Below, piece by piece: positions 16,193 to 25,036 of a stretch of DNA of 31,077 bases. The notes beneath the pieces are model-generated. The model was not told the origin of the DNA and did no database searches. It was given only the letters and a program-made list of their open reading frames with translations. Positions within the stretch are counted from its first letter, which is position 1. Each line of letters begins with the position of its first letter. Position numbers and translations under genes: made by a program. Source of the DNA: Cytophagaceae bacterium UBA6715 (lineage in GTDB: Bacteria; Bacteroidota; Bacteroidia; Cytophagales; Spirosomataceae); the NCBI GenBank assembly GCA_002454335.1, contig DKIP01000033.1, positions 44,006 through 75,082 of the forward strand, written 5' to 3'.

Positions 16193-17110
16193 TTAAAAAC
16201 AGAGTGAAGCTGCTCCTAAAAGGCCTGCATCGTTACCTAATAAAGCTTTCTTAATATTTAATTTTTCTAAGTATGCAGGGGTCAACCAGTAGTTTAATTG
16301 GCGTTCCATGCTCGGTAAAATAAAGTCATATGATGCGGAAAGTCCCCCTCCGATGAAGATATTTTTGATATCTAAAATACGAATCAATGAAACGAGCATA
16401 TCGCCTAATAAACTTCCTACCTCATCCCAGATAGCTAATGCCAATGCATCTCCCTCTTCAGCCGCAACAACTAGAGCTGTCGTAGAGATGGTACCATCAT
16501 CCGCTAACACGGTTTGACCTTTATAGTTAGCACGCATTTCAGTCGCTAGTTGCAATAATTCTTTTTTACCCACATTACGTTCTAATACTTTTCCATTTTT
16601 CGAAGGTACGTGGCCGGGTTCCATGGCATTACCATCTCCGCCTAAGAAAATCTTCCGGTCAATGATGGCAGCTCCACCTACGCCTGTTCCTAAGGTAATG
16701 AAGATGAAATCTTCTGGCATCGTATTTTTTTCTGGAGAGAAATAGAATTCGCCCAATGCTGCTGCATTAGCATCATTTTCCATGAAAAATTCGTGTTCTG
16801 GGAAACGTTTCTCCAACATTTCAATCATGGGGGAACCGTCGATTTCCGGAATGGCTGTGATTTCAATCAACGTACGGCGGTTCTTTGTCAGAATACCTGG
16901 TAGGCCAATGCCAATCTTTTTGACATTTTTATGCTGGTATAACTGCAAGGCAATTGCATCTGCTAAACGCTCTAAAAAATGGTGTGATTCACGCCAAGTA
17001 GCGGTATCGTAGCTTTGGAAATTGCTGATTTGGCCGGTGTCCGAATGAACGATGCCCATTTTAACGCCGGTACCTCCTACGTCAATTCCTAAATATTCTG
17101 CTGCTGCCAT
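16193..17110 (-). CDS. ROK-family sugar kinase (glucokinase-like) lacking the zinc cysteines
   Basis: The 305-residue protein has the ATP-binding DVGGTGVKMG (10-19), catalytic Asp113 in ENDANAAALGE and GTGVGG (141-146), as in ROK kinases and polyphosphate/ATP glucokinases. The usual ROK zinc motif, EPGH followed by CxCGxxGC, starts normally (EPGH, 164-167) but continues GKVLERNVGKKEL with no cysteine, so the structural zinc is absent. There is no N-terminal helix-turn-helix, so it is an enzyme rather than a ROK repressor. Glucose is the likely substrate but not certain. The gene is 66 bases downstream of the cysteine-cluster gene on the same strand. Confidence 0.85.
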   Translation of the reverse strand: MAAAEYLGIDVGGTGVKMGIVHSDTGQISNFQSYDTATWRESHHFLERLADAIALQLYQHKNVKKIGIGLPGILTKNRRTLIEITAIPEIDGSPMIEMLEKRFPEHEFFMENDANAAALGEFYFSPEKNTMPEDFIFITLGTGVGGAAIIDRKIFLGGDGNAMEPGHVPSKNGKVLERNVGKKELLQLATEMRANYKGQTVLADDGTISTTALVVAAEEGDALALAIWDEVGSLLGDMLVSLIRILDIKNIFIGGGLSASYDFILPSMERQLNYWLTPAYLEKLNIKKALLGNDAGLLGAASLCF

Positions 17111-17176
17111 AGTATCCTATTAAATTGAAGGACTAATTTCTTGATTTTTCATGGCAATTTCAAATCTGATAGGAAC

Positions 17177-17635
17177 TCAATTGTAAATTCGCTCCAATTT
17201 TTCCATGATTTGCGCGACGGCAGGGCAGATGAGCGCATTCTTTTGAGTGAGATTCATGATGCCCAACATGTTTTTGCGGTCGGTGTGGGGATATTCCCGA
17301 CAAGCCTTTGGGCGGTGTTCGTAAATTTGGCAGGTATTGTCTTCCAATGTTAGAAAGGGACAGGGAGCCGCTGGGTAGACCCAATCACCATCCGCGTCTT
17401 TAATCAAGTATTGATCCAAGAATGGCGCCACTTTCATTTTCAATAGATGTGCCACGCGTTGAATATCCGTTTCATTCCACATAGGACTTGTCGTTTTGCA
17501 ACAATTTCCACAGGTTAAACAATCCAAATTTTCAAATACTTGTTCATGTGCCTTCTCAAATTGCATATCCAAATCCCTCGGCTTTTTCGCCTTGATTCGT
17601 TGGAATACTTTTTTGAAATGCGGGTCTTTGGGCAT
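17177..17635 (-). CDS. YkgJ-family cysteine cluster protein
   Basis: The ATG at 17635 gives a 152-residue protein (MPKDPHFKKVF); a longer in-frame version would overlap the tdk gene and is rejected. Cys39, Cys42, Cys45 and Cys46 (CLTCGNCC) plus Cys92, Cys102 and Cys112 fit the CxxCxxCC-type zinc- or iron-sulfur-binding UPF0153/YkgJ cluster. Function of the family is unknown. It starts 2 bases after the tdk stop, so the two are probably co-translated. Confidence 0.85.
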   Translation of the reverse strand: MPKDPHFKKVFQRIKAKKPRDLDMQFEKAHEQVFENLDCLTCGNCCKTTSPMWNETDIQRVAHLLKMKVAPFLDQYLIKDADGDWVYPAAPCPFLTLEDNTCQIYEHRPKACREYPHTDRKNMLGIMNLTQKNALICPAVAQIMEKLERIYN

Positions 17636-17637
17636 GA

Positions 17638-18222
17638 TTAGAAGTCGGCATGAAAACAAGCCCGACAACGTGCTTGATAGGATTCTGTTTCGCCGAGTAA
17701 AACCGTTTCTTCTTTGTCGACGATGCGGTAAGAATAATGTGCCACGGCACCACATTGTACGCAAACTGCGTGCACTTTCGTGACATACTCGGCAATGGCC
17801 ATTAATTTAGGCATGGGGCCGAATGGGTTCCCTTTGAAGTCCATATCAAGACCTGCGATAATCACACGTTTGCCTTGATTGGCCAGGGCATCTACAACCT
17901 CTACGATTGAGTCATCGAAAAACTGTACCTCATCCAAACCTACAACATCGCAATCTCCCGCTAATAATAGGATTTCACCAGCACTTAAAACAGGCGTGGA
18001 GCGGATGGAATTTTGATTATGGGAAACGATGTCTTCGTCGTGGTAACGTGTATCGGATGCGGGTTTAAAAATCTCCACGCGCAATTGAGCGATTTTGGCA
18101 CGTTTCAGTCGGCGAATTAATTCCTCCGTTTTACCAGAAAACATTGAGCCACAAACGACTTCAATCCAGCCCAGGGCGGGAAATTTTTGATTAGATTTGG
18201 AATGGGTGGGTTCTAAAAACAA
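17638..18222 (-). CDS. tdk: Thymidine kinase
   Basis: Tdk phosphorylates thymidine with ATP in pyrimidine salvage. The P-loop GSMFSGKTEE begins at residue 25 when translation starts at the TTG at 18222. That start gives MFLEPTHSK, like other Bacteroidota Tdk proteins. The only in-frame ATG (18249) lies inside the loop of the sdhB terminator, which makes it unlikely. Other features are DEVQFF, the zinc-ribbon cysteines CVQCG and CRAC, and 194 residues in total, close to the usual length. It heads a run with the cysteine-cluster gene. Confidence 0.93.
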   Translation of the reverse strand: MFLEPTHSKSNQKFPALGWIEVVCGSMFSGKTEELIRRLKRAKIAQLRVEIFKPASDTRYHDEDIVSHNQNSIRSTPVLSAGEILLLAGDCDVVGLDEVQFFDDSIVEVVDALANQGKRVIIAGLDMDFKGNPFGPMPKLMAIAEYVTKVHAVCVQCGAVAHYSYRIVDKEETVLLGETESYQARCRACFHADF

Positions 18223-18228
18223 GGGCGT

Positions 18229-18257
18229 AAAAAGCCCCTGAAATTGCATTCAGGGGC
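18229..18257 (-). terminator. Intrinsic terminator of the sdhCAB operon
   Basis: A 9-bp GC-rich stem GCCCCTGAA / TTCAGGGGC (18234-18242 and 18249-18257) with a 6-base loop is followed on the minus strand by TTTTT (18233-18229). It lies 15 bases after the sdhB stop and immediately before tdk, whose TTG start follows 6 bases after the T-run. Confidence 0.85.
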
Positions 18258-18271
18258 CATCAAATTAAGTT

Positions 18272-19030
18272 TTACTTCGAAGAAAAGGTAGCTGAGAAGA
18301 ATTCGCGGTTCATACGTGCGATATTCTCTAACGAAATGCCTTTAGGACATTCAGCCTCGCAAGCACCTGTGTTTGAACAAGCCCCGAAACCTTCTTCGTC
18401 CATTTGAGCAACCATCGCTTCAGCGCGTTTCGCAGCTTCTACTTTACCTTGCGGTAATAAGGCTAATTGCGAAATTTTAGCGGATGTAAACAACATTGCA
18501 GATGCATTTTTACAAGCGGCAACACAAGCCCCACATCCGATGCAAGCAGCTGCTGCGAAAGCATCATCTGCATCTTCTTTTGGAATAGGCAAGTTGTTTG
18601 CATCTTGTGCATTACCTGTATTTACAGAAACGAATCCACCTGCCGCGATAATGCGGTCAAAGGCAGAACGATTCACAACTAAGTCTTTGATCACTGGGAA
18701 AGCGCTTGCTCTCCAAGGTTCAACCGTGATGGTTTCACCATCTTGGAAAGAACGCATGTGCAATTGGCAAGTTGTAACCCCACGGTTCGGTCCATGTGGA
18801 CGGCCGTTGATGTACATGGAGCACATACCGCAAATACCTTCGCGGCAATCGTGGTCAAATGCAATTGGATCATCTCCTTCTTCGATCAAACGGTTGTTTA
18901 ACACGTCAATCATTTCCAAAAATGACATATCTGTGGAGATGCCACTCACTTGGTAAGTTTCGAATTTACCAGCGACGTTCGCATTTTTTTGTCTCCAAAT
19001 TTTGAGTGTCAGGTTTAAATGTCCTTCCAT
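18272..19030 (-). CDS. sdhB: Succinate dehydrogenase / fumarate reductase iron-sulfur subunit
   Basis: The 252-residue subunit passes electrons from the flavin to the quinone site. It carries the [2Fe-2S] cysteines in CREGICGMC (about 62-70) and TTCQLH, then the cluster motifs CIGCGACVAAC and CSNTGACEAECPKGI. Length and pattern fit the b558-type (Bacillus/Wolinella-like) enzyme of Bacteroidota. The gene is the last of sdhCAB and 9 bases after sdhA; a terminator follows. Confidence 0.95.
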   Translation of the reverse strand: MEGHLNLTLKIWRQKNANVAGKFETYQVSGISTDMSFLEMIDVLNNRLIEEGDDPIAFDHDCREGICGMCSMYINGRPHGPNRGVTTCQLHMRSFQDGETITVEPWRASAFPVIKDLVVNRSAFDRIIAAGGFVSVNTGNAQDANNLPIPKEDADDAFAAAACIGCGACVAACKNASAMLFTSAKISQLALLPQGKVEAAKRAEAMVAQMDEEGFGACSNTGACEAECPKGISLENIARMNREFFSATFSSK

Positions 19031-19039
19031 TGTATCGAA

Positions 19040-21019
19040 TTATTTATAAGATCTCTGAGCAATTTTGATATTTTCGTATTTCAATTCTTCCTTGTGTAGT
19101 TCGAATTTTCCATCTCCTTTGTTTTCCCAAGCAGCTACGTATGCGAAATTTTCATCGTCACGTAATGCTTCACCATCTTCAGTTTGGAATTCCTCACGGA
19201 AGTGACCTCCACAACTTTCGTTGCGGTTCAAGGCATCGATACACATTAATTCGCCTAATTCTAAGAAATCAGCCACACGTGCAGCTTTCTCTAATTCAGG
19301 ATTCAAGTTGTCTAACTCGCCTGGAATACGAACGTTCGACCAGAATTCTTTCTGTAATGCTTGAATTTCAGCGATTGCTTCTTTCAAGCCTTTTTCATTA
19401 CGCGCCATTCCGCATTTGTTCCACATAATTAAACCTAATTTTTTGTGGAAGTAATCGACTGGTTTGGTTCCTTTGATATTCATCAATTTCTCCAATTGAC
19501 CACGTACTTCTTTTTCCGCTGCCACAAATGGCTCAGAATCCGTCGACATCGCTGGCGTGCGGATTTCAGATGCTAGGTAGTTTCCAATTGTGTAAGGGAT
19601 GACGAAGTAGCCATCTGCTAAACCTTGCATCAAGGCTGATGCTCCTAAACGGTTCGCACCGTGATCCGAGAAGTTTGCTTCTCCTAAGGCATATAAACCT
19701 GGAATTGTTGTCATCAAGTTGTAATCAACCCAAAGACCTCCCATCGTATAGTGAACCGCCGGATAGATACGCATGGGCAATTCGTATGGATTCTCACCCG
19801 TGATTTGCTTGTACATATCGAATAAGTTACCGTATTTCTCTTTCACAACTTCCTTACCCATCGCTTGAATTTCTTCATCGGATGGATTGTGAAGGTTACG
19901 CTTGTTTGCTTCTCCTTTACCGTAACGGATGATGGCAGCAGCAAAATCTAAGTAAACGGCCATTTTAGAGGCTCCTACTCCATAACCTGCATCACAACGC
20001 TCTTTCGCGGCACGTGATGCAATATCACGAGGTACTAAGTTACCAAACGCAGGGTAACGACGCTCTAAGTAATAATCTCTTTCCTCTTCAGGAATGTCAA
20101 TCGCCTTGCGCGTATCGTTTTGTTTCTTAGGAACCCAAATACGTCCGTCATTACGAAGTGACTCCGACATCAACGTTAACTTGGATTGGTGATCGCCTGA
20201 AACTGGAATACATGTTGGGTGAATTTGTGTGTAACATGGATTCGCGAAGAAGGCGCCTTTTTTGTGCGCTTTCCAAGCGGCTGTTACGTTTGAGCCCATC
20301 GCGTTTGTTGACAGATAAAATACGTTTCCGTATCCGCCTGTACATAACAAAACAGCATGACCAAAATGTCTTTCTAGTTTGCCTGAAACCAGGTCACGTG
20401 CAATAATACCACGTGCTTTGCCATCGACCATCACAACGTCCAACATCTCATGACGTGCGAATAATTCTACATTACCCATACCCACTTGGCGTTGCAAGGC
20501 TGAATAAGCACCTAGCAATAATTGTTGGCCTGTTTGTCCAGCCGCATAGAACGTACGTTGTACCTGCGTACCACCGAATGAACGGTTTGAAAGTAATCCG
20601 CCATATTCACGCGCAAAAGGAACACCTTGTGCAACACATTGGTCGATGATATTTCCAGACACTTCTGCTAAACGATGTACGTTTGCCTCCCTTGCACGGT
20701 AATCCCCCCCCTTAATGGTATCGTAGAACAAACGGAAAACAGAGTCACCGTCATTTTGATAGTTTTTGGCAGCATTGATACCTCCTTGTGCAGCGATCGA
20801 GTGCGCACGACGAGGAGAATCTTGGAAGCAAAATACTTTTACTTTATATCCTAACTCAGCTAATGAGGCTGCTGCAGAAGCACCGGCTAAACCTGAACCA
20901 ACAATCACAATTTCAAGTGAACGTTTATTAGCTGGGTTAACTAAAGGTACGCTTGAGCGGTACTTGGTCCATTTTTCGGCCAGCGAACCTTCTGGAATTT
21001 TAGCATCTAATTTTGTCAT
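19040..21019 (-). CDS. sdhA: Succinate dehydrogenase / fumarate reductase flavoprotein subunit
   Basis: The 659-residue flavoprotein has the dinucleotide-binding GSGLAGASAA (41-50), the His of RAHSIAAQGG (71-80, covalent FAD attachment), and the active-site HPTCIP and YTMGGLW stretches. It oxidises succinate to fumarate in the TCA cycle and respiratory chain. The length is typical of Bacteroidota SdhA (longer than the E. coli 588). A run of eight G on the coding strand (20704-20711) encodes Gly104-Gly105. The gene is 19 bases downstream of sdhC. Confidence 0.95.
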   Translation of the reverse strand: MTKLDAKIPEGSLAEKWTKYRSSVPLVNPANKRSLEIVIVGSGLAGASAAASLAELGYKVKVFCFQDSPRRAHSIAAQGGINAAKNYQNDGDSVFRLFYDTIKGGDYRAREANVHRLAEVSGNIIDQCVAQGVPFAREYGGLLSNRSFGGTQVQRTFYAAGQTGQQLLLGAYSALQRQVGMGNVELFARHEMLDVVMVDGKARGIIARDLVSGKLERHFGHAVLLCTGGYGNVFYLSTNAMGSNVTAAWKAHKKGAFFANPCYTQIHPTCIPVSGDHQSKLTLMSESLRNDGRIWVPKKQNDTRKAIDIPEEERDYYLERRYPAFGNLVPRDIASRAAKERCDAGYGVGASKMAVYLDFAAAIIRYGKGEANKRNLHNPSDEEIQAMGKEVVKEKYGNLFDMYKQITGENPYELPMRIYPAVHYTMGGLWVDYNLMTTIPGLYALGEANFSDHGANRLGASALMQGLADGYFVIPYTIGNYLASEIRTPAMSTDSEPFVAAEKEVRGQLEKLMNIKGTKPVDYFHKKLGLIMWNKCGMARNEKGLKEAIAEIQALQKEFWSNVRIPGELDNLNPELEKAARVADFLELGELMCIDALNRNESCGGHFREEFQTEDGEALRDDENFAYVAAWENKGDGKFELHKEELKYENIKIAQRSYK

Positions 21020-21038
21020 AATTGTATCAGCTGAGGAA

Positions 21039-21707
21039 TTATTGAATCAAATTGAAATAGAAGGCGATAGGCATTGCAGCAAAAGCAGCAGCAATGATGA
21101 TCGAATAAATCGCACCAATTGCCTTGATGGTTGGAGTATATTTGGGGTGATTCCAACCAATTGTTTGGAATGCACTTTGGAAACCATGTAACAAGTGGTA
21201 GCCTAAGGAAATACAACCTAATACATAAATCGCCACAACGATTGGACTTTCAAAAACCACTTGCATTTCATTGTATAGCGTATGCGCTTCTGTCAAATTG
21301 TTAGTTAAGCGTGAGAAATACCAGAAATGCTTTAAGTGAATAATTAAGAACAACAGCAACAATGTACCTAAAAGACCCATCGAACGGGAGTACCATTTGC
21401 TGTTGGCCGCGCCGTCCACCACGGCATAAGCGACTGGGCGTTTCTTCTTGTTGTCGAACCAAAGGCGCAGGCCGTCGAAGATGTGCAACAATAATCCGCC
21501 AAACAAAACGATTTCCATTGTACGGATGATTGGATTGTGTGCCATAAATTCAGCACCTTCATTAAAGGTAACACCACCATCATTCAAGAAGATGGTTGCA
21601 TTCAAACCGCAGTGAATTAATAGGAAGCTAATCAAAAATAGGCCTGTAATTGCCATGAGAAGCTTTTTTCCAAGGGATGAATTAAGAGATTTTGCTAGCC
21701 AAGCCAT
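21039..21707 (-). CDS. sdhC: Succinate dehydrogenase cytochrome b558 subunit
   Basis: The 222-residue membrane anchor has five hydrophobic segments and several His residues (HCGLNA, HIFDGLRLW, HLKHFWYF, HLLHGFQSAF) suited to two haem groups, as in the single-subunit, di-haem b558 anchors. There is no separate sdhD, which fits this class. It is the first gene of sdhCAB. The predicted mRNA leader is about 70 bases. Confidence 0.93.
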   Translation of the reverse strand: MAWLAKSLNSSLGKKLLMAITGLFLISFLLIHCGLNATIFLNDGGVTFNEGAEFMAHNPIIRTMEIVLFGGLLLHIFDGLRLWFDNKKKRPVAYAVVDGAANSKWYSRSMGLLGTLLLLFLIIHLKHFWYFSRLTNNLTEAHTLYNEMQVVFESPIVVAIYVLGCISLGYHLLHGFQSAFQTIGWNHPKYTPTIKAIGAIYSIIIAAAFAAMPIAFYFNLIQ

Positions 21708-21783
21708 AAATTAGGTTATTAGATTTAGTTAAAATATTCAGAGCGATCGAACAATAAGAACTGTGCTACTGAATTTTAGCCTT

Positions 21784-21814
21784 CAAAACTACAATCCAAT
21801 CGCTTGTCAATCAA
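21784..21814 (-). promoter_or_regulatory. Promoter of the sdhCAB operon
   Basis: On the minus strand TTG (21814-21812), a 20-nt spacer and an exact TAGTTTTG (21791-21784) form a canonical Bacteroidota promoter about 77 bases before the sdhC ATG. Confidence 0.75.
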
Positions 21815-21850
21815 ATTAATCGCGTAAAAAAATGGTTTTTTTTACGATTT

Positions 21851-21858
21851 TAATTTTG
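21851..21858 (+). promoter_or_regulatory. Candidate -7 box for the type IX cargo gene
   Basis: TAATTTTG matches TAnnTTTG exactly and lies 33 bases before the ATG at 21892. No TTG is found at the expected upstream distance; the segment there is a T-run. Confidence 0.5.
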
Positions 21859-21891
21859 CCTTAGTAACTTGCTAACTGACACAAATGTTTT

Positions 21892-24681
21892 ATGCGGAAA
21901 TATATTTTAATCATCTTCATGCTCGTTTTTTCGGTAAGTGCTGCTTGGGCCACACACTTAAAGGGAGGTGAAATTACAGTTAGGCGAATTTCAGATAAAA
22001 CATTGACTTATGAATTTACATTGACGACCTACACTGAAAACAATCGGGCGAATCAGGATCAAGTTGATGTCAATTTTTGCTTTGGTGATGGATCAGCCAT
22101 TATTAAGGCCAAACGTTGTTGCGGAACACCTGTAGATATCGGTAATGGTACACTTAAAAATGTATATAAAGTAGAATATACTTATCCCGCTCCTGCACTC
22201 TTTTACAAGGTGTCTGTGGCTATTCCGAATCGAAACGATGGGGTACGTAACATGACCCGTTCTGTCGAGGTGCCATTTTATGTTGAGACCATCTTTTCTA
22301 TCAATTCAGGTTTAGGTCAAAATTCAACTCCTTTGTTGTTAAATCCTGCGGTTGACTTAACTGCTGTAGTAGGCCAACCCTTTATTCACAATCCCAATGC
22401 CGTGGATGCGGAAGGGGATAGTTTGGCTTATCGATTATCTGTATCACGTACGGGTGATTCGGAGACATGTAATCCGACGAGTCGGGGAATCACAGCACCT
22501 AATTTTAGACAACCGAATGAGGTGTCTGCATCGCCATCTAGTTTTTCAATTAATCCGATATCAGGCGATCTGCTTTGGGATGCCCCACAAGAATTAGGTC
22601 TATATAATTGTGCTTTCATTATTGAGGAATGGAGAAATGGGGTGAAGATTTCTGAGACGGTGCGTGATATGCAAATCGAGGTAAAGGATGTGGATAATAA
22701 AGCGCCTAAACTAACTGTTCCACCAGATGTTTGTGTACAGGCGGGTGCTTTAATTAATGAGAGTATTACGGCAACGGATGTCCCATCGAAGACAGGGCGT
22801 GTGGATCCTTTGACTATTTATAGTTTTGGTAATGTATATGCGATGGATTCGGTTTATGCTGTCAAACAACCTTTTGCTACTTTTGCTTCGATTGCTAAAC
22901 AGAATTCCCCTGCGAAGGCGACGTTTCGATGGCAGACTGCCTGCCAACATATTCGTAAGGAAACCTATGATGTACTTTTTAAAGTTGAGGACAATCCGCC
23001 AATCACGGTAGGGAATGGGGTAAAACTGGTGGATTCAAAGCTTTGGAAGATTCAAGTTATTGCGCCGGCGCCCAAAGGATTAAAAGTTGTGTTACAAGGT
23101 GCCAATGCTTTGTTGGCGTGGAATTCATTTTCCTGTGCTTTGCCGGGTGCCAAAACTATTATCTACCGTCGGACAGGTGCTTGTAGTCCTGTAGTAAATG
23201 CTAGCTGTGCCACGGGAATGACGGCTACAGGTTTTGTGAAAATTGGGGAAGTGGGGATCGATGTTACTACATTTACAGATAAGAATGGGGGAGAGGGATT
23301 ATTGAAGAATACCAATTATTCGTATGTTTTGGTGGTAGAATTTCAAAATTCGAAAGGGCTTGTGAATTACAGTCCCATGTCTGAGTCGATTTGCGCATTT
23401 ATTCCTTCTACGGCACCTTTGATGACGCAAGCGAGTGTACTAAAAACAGATGTGTCCGAAGGTGAAATTCAGGTGCGGTGGACGAAACCTTTAAAATTAG
23501 ATACGTCTGTTTACAGGGCGCCTTATCAATATCGTGTCAAACGAGCAGAGGGACAAACAGGTACTCAATTTGCGGAGGTAGGTGTGACAACGGATACACT
23601 GTTTGTGGATAAGACGTTGAATACAACAGATAAGGCTTATCGTTATCAAGTTGATTTTTATTATACAGCTCATGGGAATTTAAAATTTTTAGATAGCCCA
23701 GCACCTGCAAGTTCTGTTCGATTACAAGCGCAAACGGCTGTTAAATCCGTGAAATTAACTTGGACTGCTATGGTGCCTTGGTCGAATGACTTTCAGGTTC
23801 ATCGTGTTTATCGGGAAACGTATAAAGGTTCAGGAAAGTTTAATCAGATATCGGATGTCTCGGTTGCGGGGCCAGGAACGTATCAATTTACAGATATCGG
23901 GACGGATTTTATTCCGGCGGATGGGAAATTCGATGTGTCACTTTCGGCGGATTCAACCTATTGTTATTATGTCCAGACAGTAGGTCGGTATGGAGAAGGC
24001 TTACCTGCGATGCGCATTGAAAATGCATCTCAAAAGGTATGCTTGAAACCATTAGCCGTCTTAAGCACGCCTTGTGCACCTATTTTAGAAGTGTCAGTTC
24101 CTGATTGTGGCATTCAAACATCGAATTGTGAATCGATTATGGTATCTAATGTGCTGAGTTGGAAAGCCGTTGTTTCTGGCACCTGTGATCCCAACATTGA
24201 AAAGTATCGAGTTTATGGGGCGAAGTCGGCCTCAGACCCATTTGTTAAATTGGTAGAGACTGAAAACCTGTCATATGTTGATAAGAATCTATTATCGCAT
24301 ATCGCGTGTTATTATGTTGTGGCCGTGAATTCATCGGGAGTAGAAAGTCCTAAAAGTAATGTTGTTTGTGTGGATAATTGTCCTTCTTTTGATTTACCGA
24401 ATTTATTTAGCCCGAATGGGGATGGAAAGAATGACGTTTTTCAAGCCATGTATTGTCCTCGATTTGTCAAACAGGTAAAAGCCAAAATAGTAGATCGTTA
24501 TGGGCTTTTAGTGTATGAATATGCAGGTGCATTAAATGGATTTGGTTGGAACGGTCGTTCGATGAGTGGGCAGGCGCTTGCATCGGGAACTTATTTTTAC
24601 ACGGTGGATATTGACTTTGATGTGGTCGATGCAACAAAGGCAAAGAAACAATTAAAGGGTTGGTTAGAACTTGTTAAATAA
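21892..24681 (+). CDS. Type IX secreted surface protein with gliding-motility C-terminal domain
   Basis: The 929-residue protein has a signal peptide (MRKYILIIFMLVFSVSAAWA, cleaved before THLKGGEI), the THLKGGEI opening common in Cytophagales surface proteins, a beta-rich cadherin/Ig-like region (about 150-270, with NPNAVDAEGDSLAY), several fibronectin-III-like repeats (about 390-830), and a C-terminal type-B sorting domain (about 840-929) opening with FSPNGDGKNDVF and ending GWLELVK. These domains mark cargo of the Bacteroidota type IX system that reaches the cell surface. Its ligand is unknown. It is followed after 1 base by the DCC-family gene. Confidence 0.9.
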   Translation: MRKYILIIFMLVFSVSAAWATHLKGGEITVRRISDKTLTYEFTLTTYTENNRANQDQVDVNFCFGDGSAIIKAKRCCGTPVDIGNGTLKNVYKVEYTYPAPALFYKVSVAIPNRNDGVRNMTRSVEVPFYVETIFSINSGLGQNSTPLLLNPAVDLTAVVGQPFIHNPNAVDAEGDSLAYRLSVSRTGDSETCNPTSRGITAPNFRQPNEVSASPSSFSINPISGDLLWDAPQELGLYNCAFIIEEWRNGVKISETVRDMQIEVKDVDNKAPKLTVPPDVCVQAGALINESITATDVPSKTGRVDPLTIYSFGNVYAMDSVYAVKQPFATFASIAKQNSPAKATFRWQTACQHIRKETYDVLFKVEDNPPITVGNGVKLVDSKLWKIQVIAPAPKGLKVVLQGANALLAWNSFSCALPGAKTIIYRRTGACSPVVNASCATGMTATGFVKIGEVGIDVTTFTDKNGGEGLLKNTNYSYVLVVEFQNSKGLVNYSPMSESICAFIPSTAPLMTQASVLKTDVSEGEIQVRWTKPLKLDTSVYRAPYQYRVKRAEGQTGTQFAEVGVTTDTLFVDKTLNTTDKAYRYQVDFYYTAHGNLKFLDSPAPASSVRLQAQTAVKSVKLTWTAMVPWSNDFQVHRVYRETYKGSGKFNQISDVSVAGPGTYQFTDIGTDFIPADGKFDVSLSADSTYCYYVQTVGRYGEGLPAMRIENASQKVCLKPLAVLSTPCAPILEVSVPDCGIQTSNCESIMVSNVLSWKAVVSGTCDPNIEKYRVYGAKSASDPFVKLVETENLSYVDKNLLSHIACYYVVAVNSSGVESPKSNVVCVDNCPSFDLPNLFSPNGDGKNDVFQAMYCPRFVKQVKAKIVDRYGLLVYEYAGALNGFGWNGRSMSGQALASGTYFYTVDIDFDVVDATKAKKQLKGWLELVK

Positions 24682-24682
24682 G

Positions 24683-25036
24683 ATGTTGGTAATCATTGAC
24701 GGGGACTGTACTTTTTGCCTTTGGGCATCCAAACTCTTACGTCGTTTATGTAAGCCAGGTTTGGATATTTTGCCATTAGGGAGTGTAGGGGATGAAGTTT
24801 TAATACATTGGTCTATGAATCCGCTTTGGTCCATTGATAGTATCAAAGTTATTTCAGCGGGAAAATTGTACATTAAATCGAAGGCTGTTTCGGTGGTTTT
24901 GCGGAAGGCACGCTGGTATGCACAGCCTTTGCGAATGATTTTTTTGTTGCCAGATAGTTGGTTAGACTTGGGCTATGATTGGGTGGCGCGCCATCGGAAA
25001 TCGCAAGCATGCGATTTTGTAATTAAAAAAGATTAA
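24683..25036 (+). CDS. DCC-family (DUF393) thiol-disulfide oxidoreductase-like protein
   Basis: The ATG at 24683 gives a 117-residue protein that opens with MLVIIDGDCTFC, matching the DxxCxxC signature of the DCC family with a Cys9-x-x-Cys12 pair. The family is thought to be thioredoxin-like, but no function is established. The gene lies 1 base after the type IX cargo stop and overlaps the convergent membrane-protein gene by 14 bases at the other end. Confidence 0.8.
   Translation: MLVIIDGDCTFCLWASKLLRRLCKPGLDILPLGSVGDEVLIHWSMNPLWSIDSIKVISAGKLYIKSKAVSVVLRKARWYAQPLRMIFLLPDSWLDLGYDWVARHRKSQACDFVIKKD

Noticed and set aside
16183..16202. CTGTTTT/AAAACAG hairpin at the ROK kinase stop as a terminator
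   Set aside because: The stem is AT-rich and no T-run follows directly on the minus strand.
17636..17764. An N-terminal extension of the cysteine-cluster protein into tdk
   Set aside because: The extra residues are Arg-rich and out of frame with Tdk; the ATG at 17635 directly follows the tdk stop and fits better.
18540..18956. A 138-codon plus-strand reading frame antisense to sdhB
   Set aside because: The composition follows the reversed sdhB codons and no protein features are visible.
20766..21191. A 141-codon plus-strand reading frame antisense to sdhA and sdhC
   Set aside because: It lies opposite two strongly conserved genes, has no recognisable domain, and looks like a shadow frame.
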